Assembly (NCBI GenBank): GCA_964036155.1
Contig: OZ038423.1
Span: 75,345,249-75,409,248, forward strand
Direction of reading: 5' to 3'
Length of the DNA stretch: 64,000 nucleotides
From: Diploscapter coronatus
Taxonomy: Eukaryota > Nematoda > Chromadorea > Rhabditida > Rhabditidae
The first letter of the stretch is position 1. The number at the start of each line of letters is the position of its first letter. Positions 27,402-39,400 of the stretch are shown piece by piece. The position numbers were made by a program, and so were the translations under genes. The notes under the pieces were generated by a model. The model made no database searches and had not been told where the DNA came from. It was given only the letters and a program-made list of their open reading frames with translations.

Positions 27402-30400
27402 TCAACCTTTAAAAAATGAAATTCTTACATCATCCTCGTTATCGTCTGATCTCAGGCCTTTTTCGGTCACAATTTCGTTGAACTTCTCCTTGATTTTTTG
27501 GCGCTGTTCCTAAAATATCAAGATTTTGTACATTCGAAAGGACTTCATGAGATATAGAAAGCAGGGATAGACGAAATTTCTGGTTCAACTTCAGAAAATA
27601 TTCGACTGTCATAAATTACTTTGATTACTGGTTTTGCAATTTTTCTAAATATAAATTTTGCAAAATGACAATTTTCATGCCTGTGACAAGTGTCGTGAAA
27701 CGAATAGAGCAAGTCCAAATACGGATGCGTCGACTGTGGTTCGGGTGCAAATCTGAAAAGAAGCTTTCAAGAAAATATCGGATCTTTAATCGTTTCGTAC
27801 ATCTTCCTCATTGAGATATCGTCCTTCATTGATTTTGACCCCATTTCTGGTATCTCGATTGTCGTAGACCAGCACTTTCCGCAGCGGATGCACAGAGCTC
27901 TCGGAGCTCTTCGAAAGTTGGCGTTTCTGGAAGACACACCATTTATATTTTCAGTTTTGAAGACTATGAACCCACAATGAGAAACACATCGTCCTGCAGT
28001 TTTTCGGGAAGTTGGCTCCTTAGTTCGGATTTGATGATATCCTGAAATCGATTAAAATCGAAATTTTCATAGAAAAAGAACATTAGTAGGATAGAAAAAT
28101 TAGAAGAAGAAGAAGGCTGACATCGACAGTGTCCAAATCCGGAACTTCGTTGGAAGCGTGCTGAAACATGGAACATAGAAAACCGTCACCGATACGGCTG
28201 GACTTAGATTGGGAAATTATAAGCATCGAAAAAAGTTATGATAGTTTTTTAGAAATGCATCGAAGAGTGTAAGCGAGGGGGTTCCTATTTTAGGTTTAAT
28301 GTACGTCCACTCCCTATACATGAATATTGCATGCCGTTAATTAGAGTATTGTGCGAAAAAATAAATTTCTGTAAAACCCACGAAGGTCGACTTCGAATAA
28401 TTGCATTGTACGAGCTTCATGGGGATTTCTCGCTTCAGGATCTTGTCGATAATCGACCGAGCCTCCTGCAGTTCGGGCTTTTCGCTGCGGTAGATCTGGA
28501 AAACAAAAGAATAAGGCAAAAATTCCATTATAAAATTTAGGATTTTGTGAATTAAATTCGCAAAGATGACCTTCGAAGGAATTGGTAAAGAAATTTCAGA
28601 AAGTCATATTTTACCTCATTCAAAATCGTGTCATCCGCCTGCACATAGGCATGGATGTCCCGATGAATTTCACTCAACCGGTACAACTTGCCGGAACTGC
28701 CTCGGAATCTCATGTGATCGTTGATTTTCAGCAGGATTTCGACGAACCTGGAATACATGTGATTTTACGTAGAAAAGGAGAAACATTACATCTCCTCGAT
28801 TATTTTGACTGTCAGATGCTGATAGACTACGTCGTGCAGTCGCTGCCGGGCTTCTCCAACAGAGGCGATGTCGTTTCGGGCCACCTGAAAAGAAAGATAA
28901 ATGTCTTAAAGTCGTGTAGCAAGAAAAAAATAGAATCTACCAAATTTCAAATTTCTCCCACCTTCATTGCATAGGCTATCCTTCTGAATCGGAAGTCGGG
29001 ATCGAGCAAAACTTTGGCATTTTCCATGATTCGGTCGATATTCGCCTGAAAGTTAAATTTTTGAAAGAAAATCCAACTTTCTCCTGAACCAACCGTCCTG
29101 AGAGCAATTGACGCACCGGTGAACTTGGCATCCCTCAACATATAGTCGTATTTATCGACATCGTGACTGTCGAAGTCGTTGCTGACGATGTCGAACAGGA
29201 ACGAGCGGGAGATGTCGCGTCCTTTAGGCAACCAATTCTTCACTGCCCACTGGATTTTGGTTTTTCTCGAGACTTTCAAGAAGAAATTCGGTTATTCCGA
29301 AATCTCGCAACCTAACGAAACAGTATGCAAGAGTTATGAGAAGATATGGAAAGGTAGGAAAATGTTCTCTCACTTTATGTACATACGTACTACCTCAGCA
29401 AGTTGCGAGATCTCAAAATTACCAGAAAAGCTGCTTACTTTGGTTCCTTGAATAAAAGACACAGGGAGACAAATTTAAAAAGAACGCGGCATGTTGAAGA
29501 AGATACATACTTGAATAAGGTATAGTTCGAAAAAAGACTTGAAAAAGAGAATGGCTTGACAAATGAGAACTTAGATGATTAGGGAGAGGAATAGGTAATG
29601 GTAGGGTGGTTGTAGTTTTGTAATAACGAGCACATCAGTGTACATTTTGAGACAAAAATTTGCCTATCAGGTCTTATTCCTATTCACTATGGAATTTCCA
29701 AGATCTATGTCTTTTTCAAGTTTGTATCCCTGTCTCTTATTCAAGGAGCCCTTACTTTTTCTCTCTCCTCCTTGCAACACATCTCATTTCTGACTTGATC
29801 GAGGGGTTTGGGCTGGAAGGAAAATGTTGAATTTTAAGATTTTTAGAAAACCTACAAATTTCTTGGAGTGAATGAGATCCTGAATGAAGTTGATATTCGT
29901 CTCGTATTCCTGTTCATCTCCGAGGTATCGTTTGAAGACCTCTTTCACGGATTCCTCGCGCATAATCGATTCGACTAGCTGACGCGAAATTTGCTCGTGC
30001 TGAAAGTTTTGAAAAATTTAGTGAAAATTCATTTTGCATGAGGAAAAATATTTTCACAAACTAATTTATTATTTAAATCGCACCTTCCAATTTCCGCCGA
30101 CTGCAGCTCGGAATGGTCCGTCGAAAAGATGAGAAAACGGACCGTGACCTGAAAAATGCATGAATTTTTTTCTCCTGGAAAGCCTACCAATATCATGCAT
30201 CAAGGCAGCCACAGAAACGCAGAGATGTTCAGCCGAAGTGATGTGCAGGTCGGGGAATTTCGACCGCAGCCTCGACACGAATTTGACAGCCAAGTGGTAA
30301 GTGCTAAGTTAAACAAAAATGGTATATTTTTGAATTAACTTCAACTCACCCCAGACTGTGAGTGAATCGATCATGGCTGCCTGTGGGGTAGACGAGATGA

Positions 30401-30872
30401 ACTGCAGAGAGTTGGCTGAAAAAGAAATTTTTAGAAAGAAAAATCCGAAATATAAATTTTACCGAAAATTAGCAAGAAAAACGAAAAAATAGCAATTTTC
30501 GGGCAAGTGCTTAAACAATTCGCGACTGACCGAATAGATCTGAGTCGTTGGAATTCGGGCCGATCGATGAGAGCGCAGAGCGGCTGGTAGACGTAGATCG
30601 TGTCGTGTACGTTGTCTGCGAAGCACCGAGGCTGCAATTTTTCGGTTAGCTTTGAAAATGAACAATTTTAAAATTAGGCAATTGGAAAAAGTCCTACATT
30701 CCTACTGCTTAAAATAGTCGAGAAAATAAAAAAGACAAGTTTTCTAGCTTCGCTTATTCAACTCTACTGGAATTTCCTAGGTTTGATAGTGTAGAATTGT
30801 CTTTCGATAGGTTATTCTTGAAAAATAATCAGTAAAAATTACCTCTGAATTATTCGGAGGCCATTCAGCCAT
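27402..30872 (-). CDS. SAMHD1-type HD-domain dNTP triphosphohydrolase lacking a SAM domain
   Basis: Expected to hydrolyse dNTPs to nucleosides plus triphosphate. Start ATG 30872; MAEWPPNNSE (30872-30843) is followed directly by the HD domain. Phase-checked exons include 30631-30531, 30415-30350, 30303-30188, 30148-30084, 29999-29856, 29249-29094, 29045-28962, 28884-28790, 28747-28615 and 28495-28412. Metal and catalytic residues of human SAMHD1 are kept: RFTHSLG (H167), ALMHDIG (H206/D207), HGPFSHLFDG (H215), NWKHEQ (H233), DVDKYDY (D311). Downstream GSSGKLYRLSEI and EILYS-like IYRSEKPELQEA also align. The N-terminal SAM domain of the human protein is absent. C-terminal exons (28157-27402) are less conserved; one join at 27689 would need a GC donor, and the stop at 27404-27402 is provisional because a good donor (GTAAGA) lies just before it. 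FTADH-like allosteric residues were not assessed. Confidence 0.9.
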
Positions 30873-32316
30873 TATTTAGGGCGTCGTCGTGCCCTGAATT
30901 TTCGACTTTTATGAGAAACTTAACGCTTTTTCATGATTTAACAAATTATCGCGTCATAAAAATAACTAGTTAGGCGATGTGTAAACCGCACATTAGAAAT
31001 TTAAGGTAAATAGGAAAGAATTAATGGGGCAAAATAAGGACGGAACTAAAGAAAGGAAGAAAAGGGTTAAGTAGATGTGATTATTCAGCGAATTTTCGAA
31101 CGCGAAACTAAAGATATTTCAACGAAAAAGTGAATGGAAAGGTAAGAAAAATGAGGTCTAATATCTAATATCGAGATTTCATATTAGATCGAAGGAAGAT
31201 ATCTGGATTTTCGAAATTTCGATTCATATTTTCGAAGATAGGTTTAAAAACAAGGAGATCGAAAAACATGAGTACAAAAGATCGAGATATTGTTCGAAAG
31301 ACGAAAATTAGTGTTGAATCTGTAAAACTAAAAGATTTATCCTTAGCACCGCGCATGATTTTGCAATGTAAGGTGAAGAATATTATTTACGATGTGAATT
31401 GAAAATAAACCATTCAATGAAAACAGGGGAAAACAAAATTTGTGAAATTTTGAAGACTAAAACCATGAATATAGCCAATCCTAGAAACCTTTATAAATAT
31501 TCATTCTCTCCATCTCTGTCCCCTAAAGCTTTCACTATCTTTTCCCTCTCTTATTTTCTCCCACTCTATTTGCTTCTTTTTTCTGCCAGCTAAGCTGCCT
31601 AGTGGTCATTTATTGATCAAAGATGAGAGAGTATGAGAGATAAAAAGTGAGAATAGAGGAAAAAGGCCTAAGGCAAATAAGATAAATTAGCACAGAAAAG
31701 GCTTAAGCCTGATCGGAACCATCGTTATTTTCTGAATAAATGCATATTTTCAGTGAAAGCAATAAATAATAGGCGGTGAGTTAGATAAGAGTTCCGGGGT
31801 CGTAAAAGTTCTGAAATGCTTCTGTTGATTTTTCATTTATAAACAGTCGGTTAGCCTTTATGAATATTTATGAGTCACTTTTTTCTGAAAAATAAACCAA
31901 ATTTCTGTATAATTTTGGTTATTTAGAATTTTATTAGTTTAAACTTAAAACTTTACTTAATAGGTCAATCTCTAAACTGAGAGACACCAAAAACAGGCGT
32001 GTAAAACCTCGATGATTACTGAGAAGCGATATATCACTGGAAGAGAGGATAGTGTAGGGATGAAGAAAGAGAAGAATGACTCTAGAAGGAAACCCCTAGA
32101 GAAATAAAGTTAGATAGAGAGAACAAAATTTTAGAAACCCTTGAATCTCAGAAGAATAACAGTTTCGAATCGAAAATTACAGGAAAAATCGTATAGAAAA
32201 ATGCACATTTCCGCGATAAAAACATCGACACCTTTCATTAAAAATTATCCATCCACTATACGATTTTTTCAGAAAAATATAGATAAATCTAACAATTTAC
32301 GGTTTGCGAATTTTCT
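30873..32316. other. Intergenic region
   Basis: About 1.4 kb between two genes on the same strand, AT-rich with polypurine stretches near 31620-31680 and 32030-32110 (GAGAGATAAAAAG-type). On the minus strand, AAATTCAG ends about 22 bases before the SAMHD1-like ATG (near 30895), a likely trans-splice acceptor. No supported gene. Confidence 0.45.
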
Positions 32317-34406
32317 TCACCGGTAAGCATGGACAGGGACACGATTGTGCACAAGGAATCTGAAATGTTTAATAAGTTTTTGTAAGGAAATTTGTCATCT
32401 ACCATTTCGTTTTGGGGAGAAATAACCGTGATTTCGAAATTGCAAAGGCATGTTAAACCGATTTGAAGTGGAATGTCGTCGAATTAGCCTTGATGTTAGG
32501 GAGGTCCTAAAATCATTTTACAACAGCAAAATACTGTCCTCTCCCTAACTAGATCTAGACAGAACATAAATCTGGTCTACTATGCGGAACCCCTTAATCC
32601 AAAACATTCTACTTGATGAAAACTTATTCCGAACCTTCGGAGCTCGTATATACCAACTTTCTATAGAGAATTATGTTCTGCATCCCCCTTTTCATCAAAT
32701 TTTCCGCCCTAACTGAAAGTCTGCCCAGATCCGCTTCTCACCTAGGGTTTTGTATGGCGTAGTTGAGCAGATTCTCGTGTTTGGTGTGGTTTTCCGAGGA
32801 CGGCAGCCACAAGTCGTCTCCATATGCTTCCTTTACCGGCTGCAACACAAGTGCGCGATCATTTTGCAATTGAAGCCCCGCCCATTTCCTACCACGTCGC
32901 CGAGAATGGCGTCCAACTGGCGGCCCTTCTCTCGCTCCTCTTCGCTCTCGGCAGCCATTCCGCTTCCTCGTCTCAATACCATCCTCTCTCCTAAAGCTAG
33001 GCTATTTCTGAGGTAAGAAATGTTCCGCCTACCTAAAAAAGTGTTAGCGATGATGTAGGGCGAATTCTCGAAGGTGACCTTCTTCATTCGCGGCTCCGAG
33101 ACTTGGTTTGCAGAGCGAGACTGCAAAAATAATCTTCATCCACTAAAAATGACGATCCAACTTTTACCTTCAGCGGAGCATTGCTCGTGCATGGTGACAT
33201 GTCTTGAGTGGAATGAGATCCGTTTGACGAAGCTGAATAAATTCATTTCATGAAAATTCGATGGCTATCAGAAGTTTATGGACAATCAGTCTTCAACTCA
33301 CCGACATTTTCTCTCTCCTTCCGTTCACTTCGATTGCTCTCTTTGCTAGACCTCCTAGATTCGCTCGTCGTTGTGCTCCACTGTGGAGAGACTCGTCTTC
33401 TCGGCATCAAGGTTCGACCCCCTTTTCCTAAGATAATTCAGTCGACTTTTGACCACTTCGTCAATTCGCCAATTCTCGAACCTTTTCGATTTTGCCTTCC
33501 TCTAACTGCATTCCCATCGTGGTAATCCTTACTGCACCCTGGCTGCTGATGACAAGCTTTACCGTTCGGCATTTTATCGTGGTTATCTTTCCGCCTCTTC
33601 TTCTCATCTGCTTCTCTTCTCTCTCTTTCCTTATTGTTCTCCTTCCGTCGATCTTTCTCTCTGACATTCTGTTGTTGCTGTGGATTCTTGTCCTTCTGTC
33701 GATCTTCCGACCTAATCGTGTGATCCTTCATCGACTCTTCCAAAGCTCGCAAGCCTTCCTCGAAATAGTGCTCATTTCTAACGACTTGAGGCCTGAAAGA
33801 TAACAGTCAAAATATCCCTTTTAGAAGCAGCTACTCAATCAATCCATGTTTTAGTTGAAAGGTATTTGAAGTTGAATATGTTTGCTGGACAAAACGTATT
33901 TCTGATGAAGATCAGCTTCGATGATATTTGTATGTAATCAAAGTGGATAACCCGACAAATTCGTTCAATATTTGCCAAAAGTAATTGAAATTGATTGATC
34001 GCGCCATAAAATAAGAAGTTGAGGTGAAGATCAGCTTTCCAGTTGTGATATCTCTTGGCATCAATGAATACGCTATTTATCGGATTAACTTAGATGTAAG
34101 AAACAAAGATGAATATTCGAGGCAAAATGGAAAAGCCCTAATAAAGATCAACTTTTCATGTGATATGATGACATTGTCCTAACCAATGACGTCATCATGT
34201 GTATCATAAGTGACCTCACATCTAGATTACCTCGGAAGAAGTCTATAGTCGAGTAGAGGAGATTCGACAGAGGCTATGGAATGTCGTCTCCTTCCCTGAT
34301 GATGGCCATGCTTGGAAGAGGAGGAAGGCTCAGGTGCATTGGCGGGAGGATTGTTCTTACTGTCATCCCTTCTAGACACGTTGAGCAATGCGAAATAGAA
34401 TGCCAT
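32317..34406 (-). CDS. Very basic low-complexity protein, unrecognised
   Basis: I do not recognise it. Minus-strand exons join in phase: 34406-34232 (MAFYFALLNVSRRDDS), about 33793-33470 (VRNEHYFEEGLRALEES, then a long Lys/Arg/Glu run such as KERERREADEKKRRK), about 33415-33302 (MPRRRVSPQWSTTT), about 33232-33170, about 33123-32909 (MKKVTFENSPYIIANTF, SGMAAESEEEREKGRQLDA), about 32839-32744 (EAYGDDLWLPSSENHTKHEN) and a short last exon ending VHAYR. The ATG is 19-22 nt after an AAATCAG acceptor. The repetitive basic segment suggests an RNA- or nucleus-associated, largely disordered protein with a more ordered C-terminal part, but this is inference. A further frame at 34728-34620 (GWGRPDVIDIAPRRHARS) looks coding but has no good donor, so the true 5' end may lie further upstream. 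Confidence 0.55.
33905..34155. repeat. Three GAAGATCA-type motifs spaced about 119 bp in an intron
   Basis: ATGAAGATCAGCTT at 33905, TGAAGATCAGCTTT at 34025 and AAAGATCAACTTTT at 34144 recur at nearly equal spacing within one intron of the basic-protein gene. The sequence between copies is not obviously repeated. Confidence 0.5.
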
Positions 34407-35179
34407 CTGAGATACGGCACTGAAGATCTGATTTTAGGATCATTATTTCTTTGAAAGATATTTTAACAAGATACTACTCCACGAAATTTAACAATCTTCT
34501 ATAAATATTGATAAGAGGTAAGAAAATATTCTGGAACAAGTGATAAGAAAAATAGGTTCCTTTTTGAGAAAGTCGATTTTGGGAAGAAAAACAGCAGCCT
34601 CTTTTTTCCCGAGTTGTATGCCCTTGTGTTTCATCTCGAAGAGACTCCGCGCATGTCTCCGGGGAGCAATGTCAATCACATCGGGTCTGCCCCAGCCCGC
34701 CAGTCCTGGCTAAATCCACAAAAATTCGAAATTCTTGCCTTCTTTAGGCTTTCTCTAGTCTTCATGCTATTTCTCTAAATCCTACTTCATTTGTGGCAAT
34801 CCTATGCTATTTTTTGGAAATCATATCTTTTCCTCTCTCGAGATAACGTGTTATTTTTCACAAATAAAATCTGCCAGAAAGACACATGCAAATGAAAATT
34901 TTGACATATTCGGCATCTAAAAATAGAAAAGGGATTTTCATAAGGAATAAATTTATTGTTTTAGAAGGGAATAATAACAAACCGATTCGATTTTTTCGCG
35001 ATGTCACGGCATCAAAATTTCGATACGCAATTAGAAGAGTACGGAAAGCAATCTTGCCAAATACTATGACAGTAATATCGAAATATTTCAATGTCGTGAA
35101 ATAGCGATAAAACCAAATTGCCTAGAAACAAGTTTTCTAATCTATGCTAATCTGAAAGGTATTTAAAATGTTGAGCGAT

Positions 35180-36108
35180 CTATATTTTGGGCTCTCGCGG
35201 GTTCCTATTGAAGTCGTCAATCGACCCATTCCACAAGTCATCCAGCATGTATTTATAGTAGTTTAGGAACGTCTGAACGGAACAGAATAAATTGAAATGC
35301 AGAAATGATTATTTTCAGATACCGATATTTGTGACAGAATAGATTATGCACGATCGAAAAATTCAAAATGAAAATTGCGTAAATAAGTGTGGTGTAAAAT
35401 AATTCCTTGAACTATTAAAATATCGGTAATTCGATTGCAGACAACGCAGCTCTATCAATGAAAAAGAGTCGAACATTTCGATGTCTTAAATAATCTGTCC
35501 TCGACAACGTCTAGCCTATCTTTATAAAATGAGAAGAGGAAGAATAAGCTACCAAGCGATTGTTCATTTAAAAAATCCTCCGAAATTACATTAATCATTC
35601 CTTCTCTTATTTCGCATTTGCAGGAAGAAGTCGGAGTAAAACTCATACATTTTTCCTCATATAAAATTTGTTGAAAAGACAGTAATCCCAACCTGTTTCT
35701 TGTCAATCATCTCCTGGGGAAGTGTGCCATCTTTCTCGCGAAGCATCCAGACGAATCGATTGCAGGGATGGTCGGGACCTTTCCACAATCTCAAAATTAC
35801 AAATTTATGGCAAATAAATTAAAATTCTAAAGAAGCAAAATGATCAAACCTCATTCCAACGTTGAACGTAACTACGTAGCCCACGGTGAGCAAGACGATT
35901 TTCGCCCAGTACGGCTTGTTTTGGAACGAGAAAGTAGATTCGAGCCTGAGATTTCAAGTTAAGATAACGCAATAAAGAACACATTTCAAACTCCTTACTT
36001 GGTTAACAATCGAAGTCTGGACATGTCTTGGGTGGTGCCTGGCGGTGGCCGTCGTGTCCCCGCGCTTTCTGATCCGGACGGACCTCCAGTCGCTTCACCC
36101 GAGTTCAT
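35180..36108 (-). CDS. Small single-pass membrane protein, unrecognised
   Basis: Four exons (36108-35999, 35945-35850, 35789-35693, 35272-35180) join in phase to 131 residues. The N-terminal 37 residues are Gly/Ser/Pro/Arg-rich. One hydrophobic helix follows (WAKIVLLTVGYVVTFNVGM, about residues 49-67), then a soluble tail with GPDHPCNRFVWMLREKDG and YYKYMLDDLWNGSIDDF. There is no signal peptide before the helix, so it is probably a signal anchor. The size and layout recall small organelle-membrane proteins, but I cannot assign a family. TTTTTTAG sits 2-3 nt before the ATG, a likely trans-splice acceptor. It is divergent from the SRP72 gene with 369 bp between the two start codons. Confidence 0.75.
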
Positions 36109-36477
36109 TTTCTAAAAAATAACTTTAAAACATATGAAAAATTCAAAGTAACAACACGCATTTTAACGACGAAGTATGTAATTGAAACATCCCACTATCC
36201 GTACAACGACTGCGAATCTGGATGTTTTTCGGCCTTACCAACCAAAACCAATCAATAAATCGATAAATCTGTGGAATTTGAAAAAAAAATCCCCAAAAGT
36301 TATTGGAAACAACAAAATTCTCCCTCCCTTTCTTTCCTTTTCCTTCCTTTTATTCGCCCTCTCTTTAATCGAATTTTAACTACGCGCTTAAACGCAGAGT
36401 ACGCTGTAAAACGTCGCAGTCGTTGTACGGATAGTGGGACGTGGATTTTCATTTTTTCTTACTTTTTTTTATTTCAG
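36109..36477. promoter_or_regulatory. Short bidirectional intergenic region (membrane protein / SRP72)
   Basis: 369 bp between two divergent start codons. It contains ATTTCAG immediately before the SRP72 ATG and TTTTTTAG immediately before the other gene's ATG (minus strand). The compact spacing suggests a shared promoter; no specific factor site is assigned. Confidence 0.5.
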
Positions 36478-39400
36478 ATGCCTTCCGAGGCTTCTCTGGT
36501 GGATATCTGCCAGTACCTGAAGGACATTCAAGATGGCGAGGCCGCGGAGGATTTCGCCAAAGCCATCGAGGCTGCCAATAAATGTATCCTCCCTTGATTT
36601 ATTTTAAATAAATTATTATTTTCAGTGATCCGTCGCTTCCCACAGGAAACATTGGCGTACAAGTCGAAGCTGGTGCTGCTGATCCGACTAAATCAATGGG
36701 AAGACGCGTTCAGCATGATCAACAAATGCCCTGGGAAAAAGCTGGGGTGCGATTTGGTTATTTTCATTTATTTCTCATAATCAGCGATGGAAATGAGCTC
36801 ATCTTCGAGGTAGTAATGACCTTTCAGGAAATTGTATAATTGACACGACATTTTATCGTTCTTTAAAAAGTATAAAAATCGCAAAATATAAAACACGAGC
36901 TTCAAGCATATGTTGTCCTTTCAGCGATTGTCATTTCGAGAAGGCTTACGTGCTGTATCGTCTGGGCAAGTTGGACGAGTCTCTGACTGCTCTGGAGCCT
37001 CTTCCGAAGGACGATGTTCGCGTCAAGGAACTCAAGGCGCAGATTTTCTACAAACAGGACAAATTCAAGGTAAAATTTCGAAATTATGTTCGAAAAGATA
37101 TGGGCTACTTTGTGTTTTCGGTAAAGACGAATCTGAGAATCAATTCATTCTGGAGTTTTAAAATAGACTTTGGTAAAGAGAAATTTGTCATGTTTCCAGG
37201 AATCCTGCGACATTTTGCAGTGGATGGTGAAGAATCACACGGATGAAAGCGACGAGGAACGACTGGCCAATTTCCAGGCTGTGCAGCAGATGATTGAGGC
37301 CGAGAAGAAACAGGTTTTTTAAAATTAAATTTTTAACTATTTTCTTCTATTTTAATTTTTCTTAATTTTCAGGCGGAAGCTTCATCTTCCGAGATGGACG
37401 TAGATTCCGGAGAGAAAATGCTGACTCGCAAGGAGGAGAAATATCTGAAGAAGCGGGAAGCGAGGAATGCGAATCCGAAGAAGGAGGTGAGTGCCGGAGA
37501 AATAATTCATTTTTATGAGTAGAATTTGCAAAGCTATTGTTGGATCTTAATCTTCTTCAAAGCTCAGAGATAACATGCTTTTGAGATGGATTGAAAATTT
37601 GTTGAGACCAAATGTCAGGACTGAAACTCTAAAATAGTCGACAAGTGCTTCATACGATTTCGAATACACGAGAATCCAAATTATATATGCAAAGTAGCAG
37701 TCAAATAACACTCGATATCTGTGATTAAAAATTGGACAATAGTTCCTATCGAAATCTGCAAAAGGTGTAGTTCAATTATCTCATCTCTAGGGCGAAATCG
37801 CGAAGCTGAAACGTCGCCAGCGCAAGCGGAAGATTCTGCCCAAAAACTACGATCCAAACGTGCCTCCTGATCCGGAAAGGTATGCTGATAATTGGGTAGA
37901 TTTATGAAGTCAAATTAGGTAAGAAAAGAACATAGAGAATGCCATTAACTTCAATCTATTCATCCCATTTCCATCATCCCTTTTTCCACACCGAAAAGTT
38001 ATCTTCATAAAGAATTGGTAATTCAAAACTGATGATATATTGGCTTGTAAGCGCCATCTAATGTTACGACTTTTGACTTTACTTCTCCTTTATTCGTTTC
38101 TTTAGATGGCTTCCGAAACACGAGCGTACGGCTTACAGGAAGAAGAACAAGAAGACAAGGGACAGGGAAATTGGTCGCGGCACTCAGGGATCCGCTTCTG
38201 CCAATCCCAATGTGTAAGTGATTTTATTTTTAAAAATTTCTCTTAATTTTAAAATTCTTGCAAAATCTTTATTAATCACTATTTGCTTTGCGTTAGCAAG
38301 ATTTCAAGAGTCTTGTATCTCATTCCCATTATCTTGTTGTCTTGCAATATTTACTCTGCTGGGGGTGTAAAAGGACTTACAAATTACAGTATCGTGAATC
38401 AGAACGCTGCACGCGCAATATTTGCTGTGAAACATCATTGCAGTTCATGCGGCTAGAGTGGCGTGACATGCAGAACTTTTCGTGGGATGTTTACAACATC
38501 GTAATTAAAGCGAATGACGTTGAAAAAATCAGTTGTAATTTAGCAACTAACGAGTAACTACTCGAAATTTCACGAATTCGTCACAGCTTATTTCAGCTTG
38601 AAACCAGGAAATTCGTCCAAAAATAGAAATCAAAAAATGGTCTGAATCATCCTCTTTCCATTTCTATTTACCCTAAAACATACGCAATTATTCTTTTTCA
38701 TCGCCGCAGTCAAATTGAGTAACGCCCATATAAATAGAAAAGTACAGAAATACGCAAAAATGACGGCTTCGGTAAAAGTGTCGATCGCGAGAGATTGCAT
38801 TGAATCAAGAGAGGGATAAAGAAAAATGCGAATCAGTCGGTGTAACTGGTCCGAAATTCAATGCGCTTACTCAAACACTTTCTTTCTTTAATACTCTTGA
38901 ATTATTATTAAAAAGTAATGAGTAATACCGTAACTATCATTAATTGCGTCTTTACGTTGTTACGTTTTAGCTCATCTTAAATTTTCCCTGCAAATGTCCA
39001 CAATTCCCGATATTTTTCTTCTATTCTGTGTGACGACAAAGTTGTGTTTTTCGTAAATAACTTCGTTCTGCAAACAGGGTGCGAAAGTTTACGTATAGGT
39101 CAAAATTCTTGATTTGAAGATTATGTTTAGCGAATAGTTCATTCGATAACAGACAAAACCATCGGAGGTACGGCACAGATCATCATTTCTGCCTTTGTTA
39201 CACCCACTGCGCCCCTTGTCTTCGCTGAGAGGAATCATCGACCCGCTTTTTCGCGAAATTCATAAGCGAGTGATCGAGTGACGGCAATCGGGTTCTTATC
39301 TGTGACGTACAGGTCAAGTATGCATTTGGACGAAGAATATCTAAGTTCGGAATAGAAAAACGTCACAGGCATTAAACTACTGCAAGGTATGGTAGAAGTC

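Noticed and set aside
32833..33126. Possible 25-nt intron between 33035 and 33010 in the basic-protein gene
   Set aside because: Too short to splice; the frame is open through it, so I treat it as coding.
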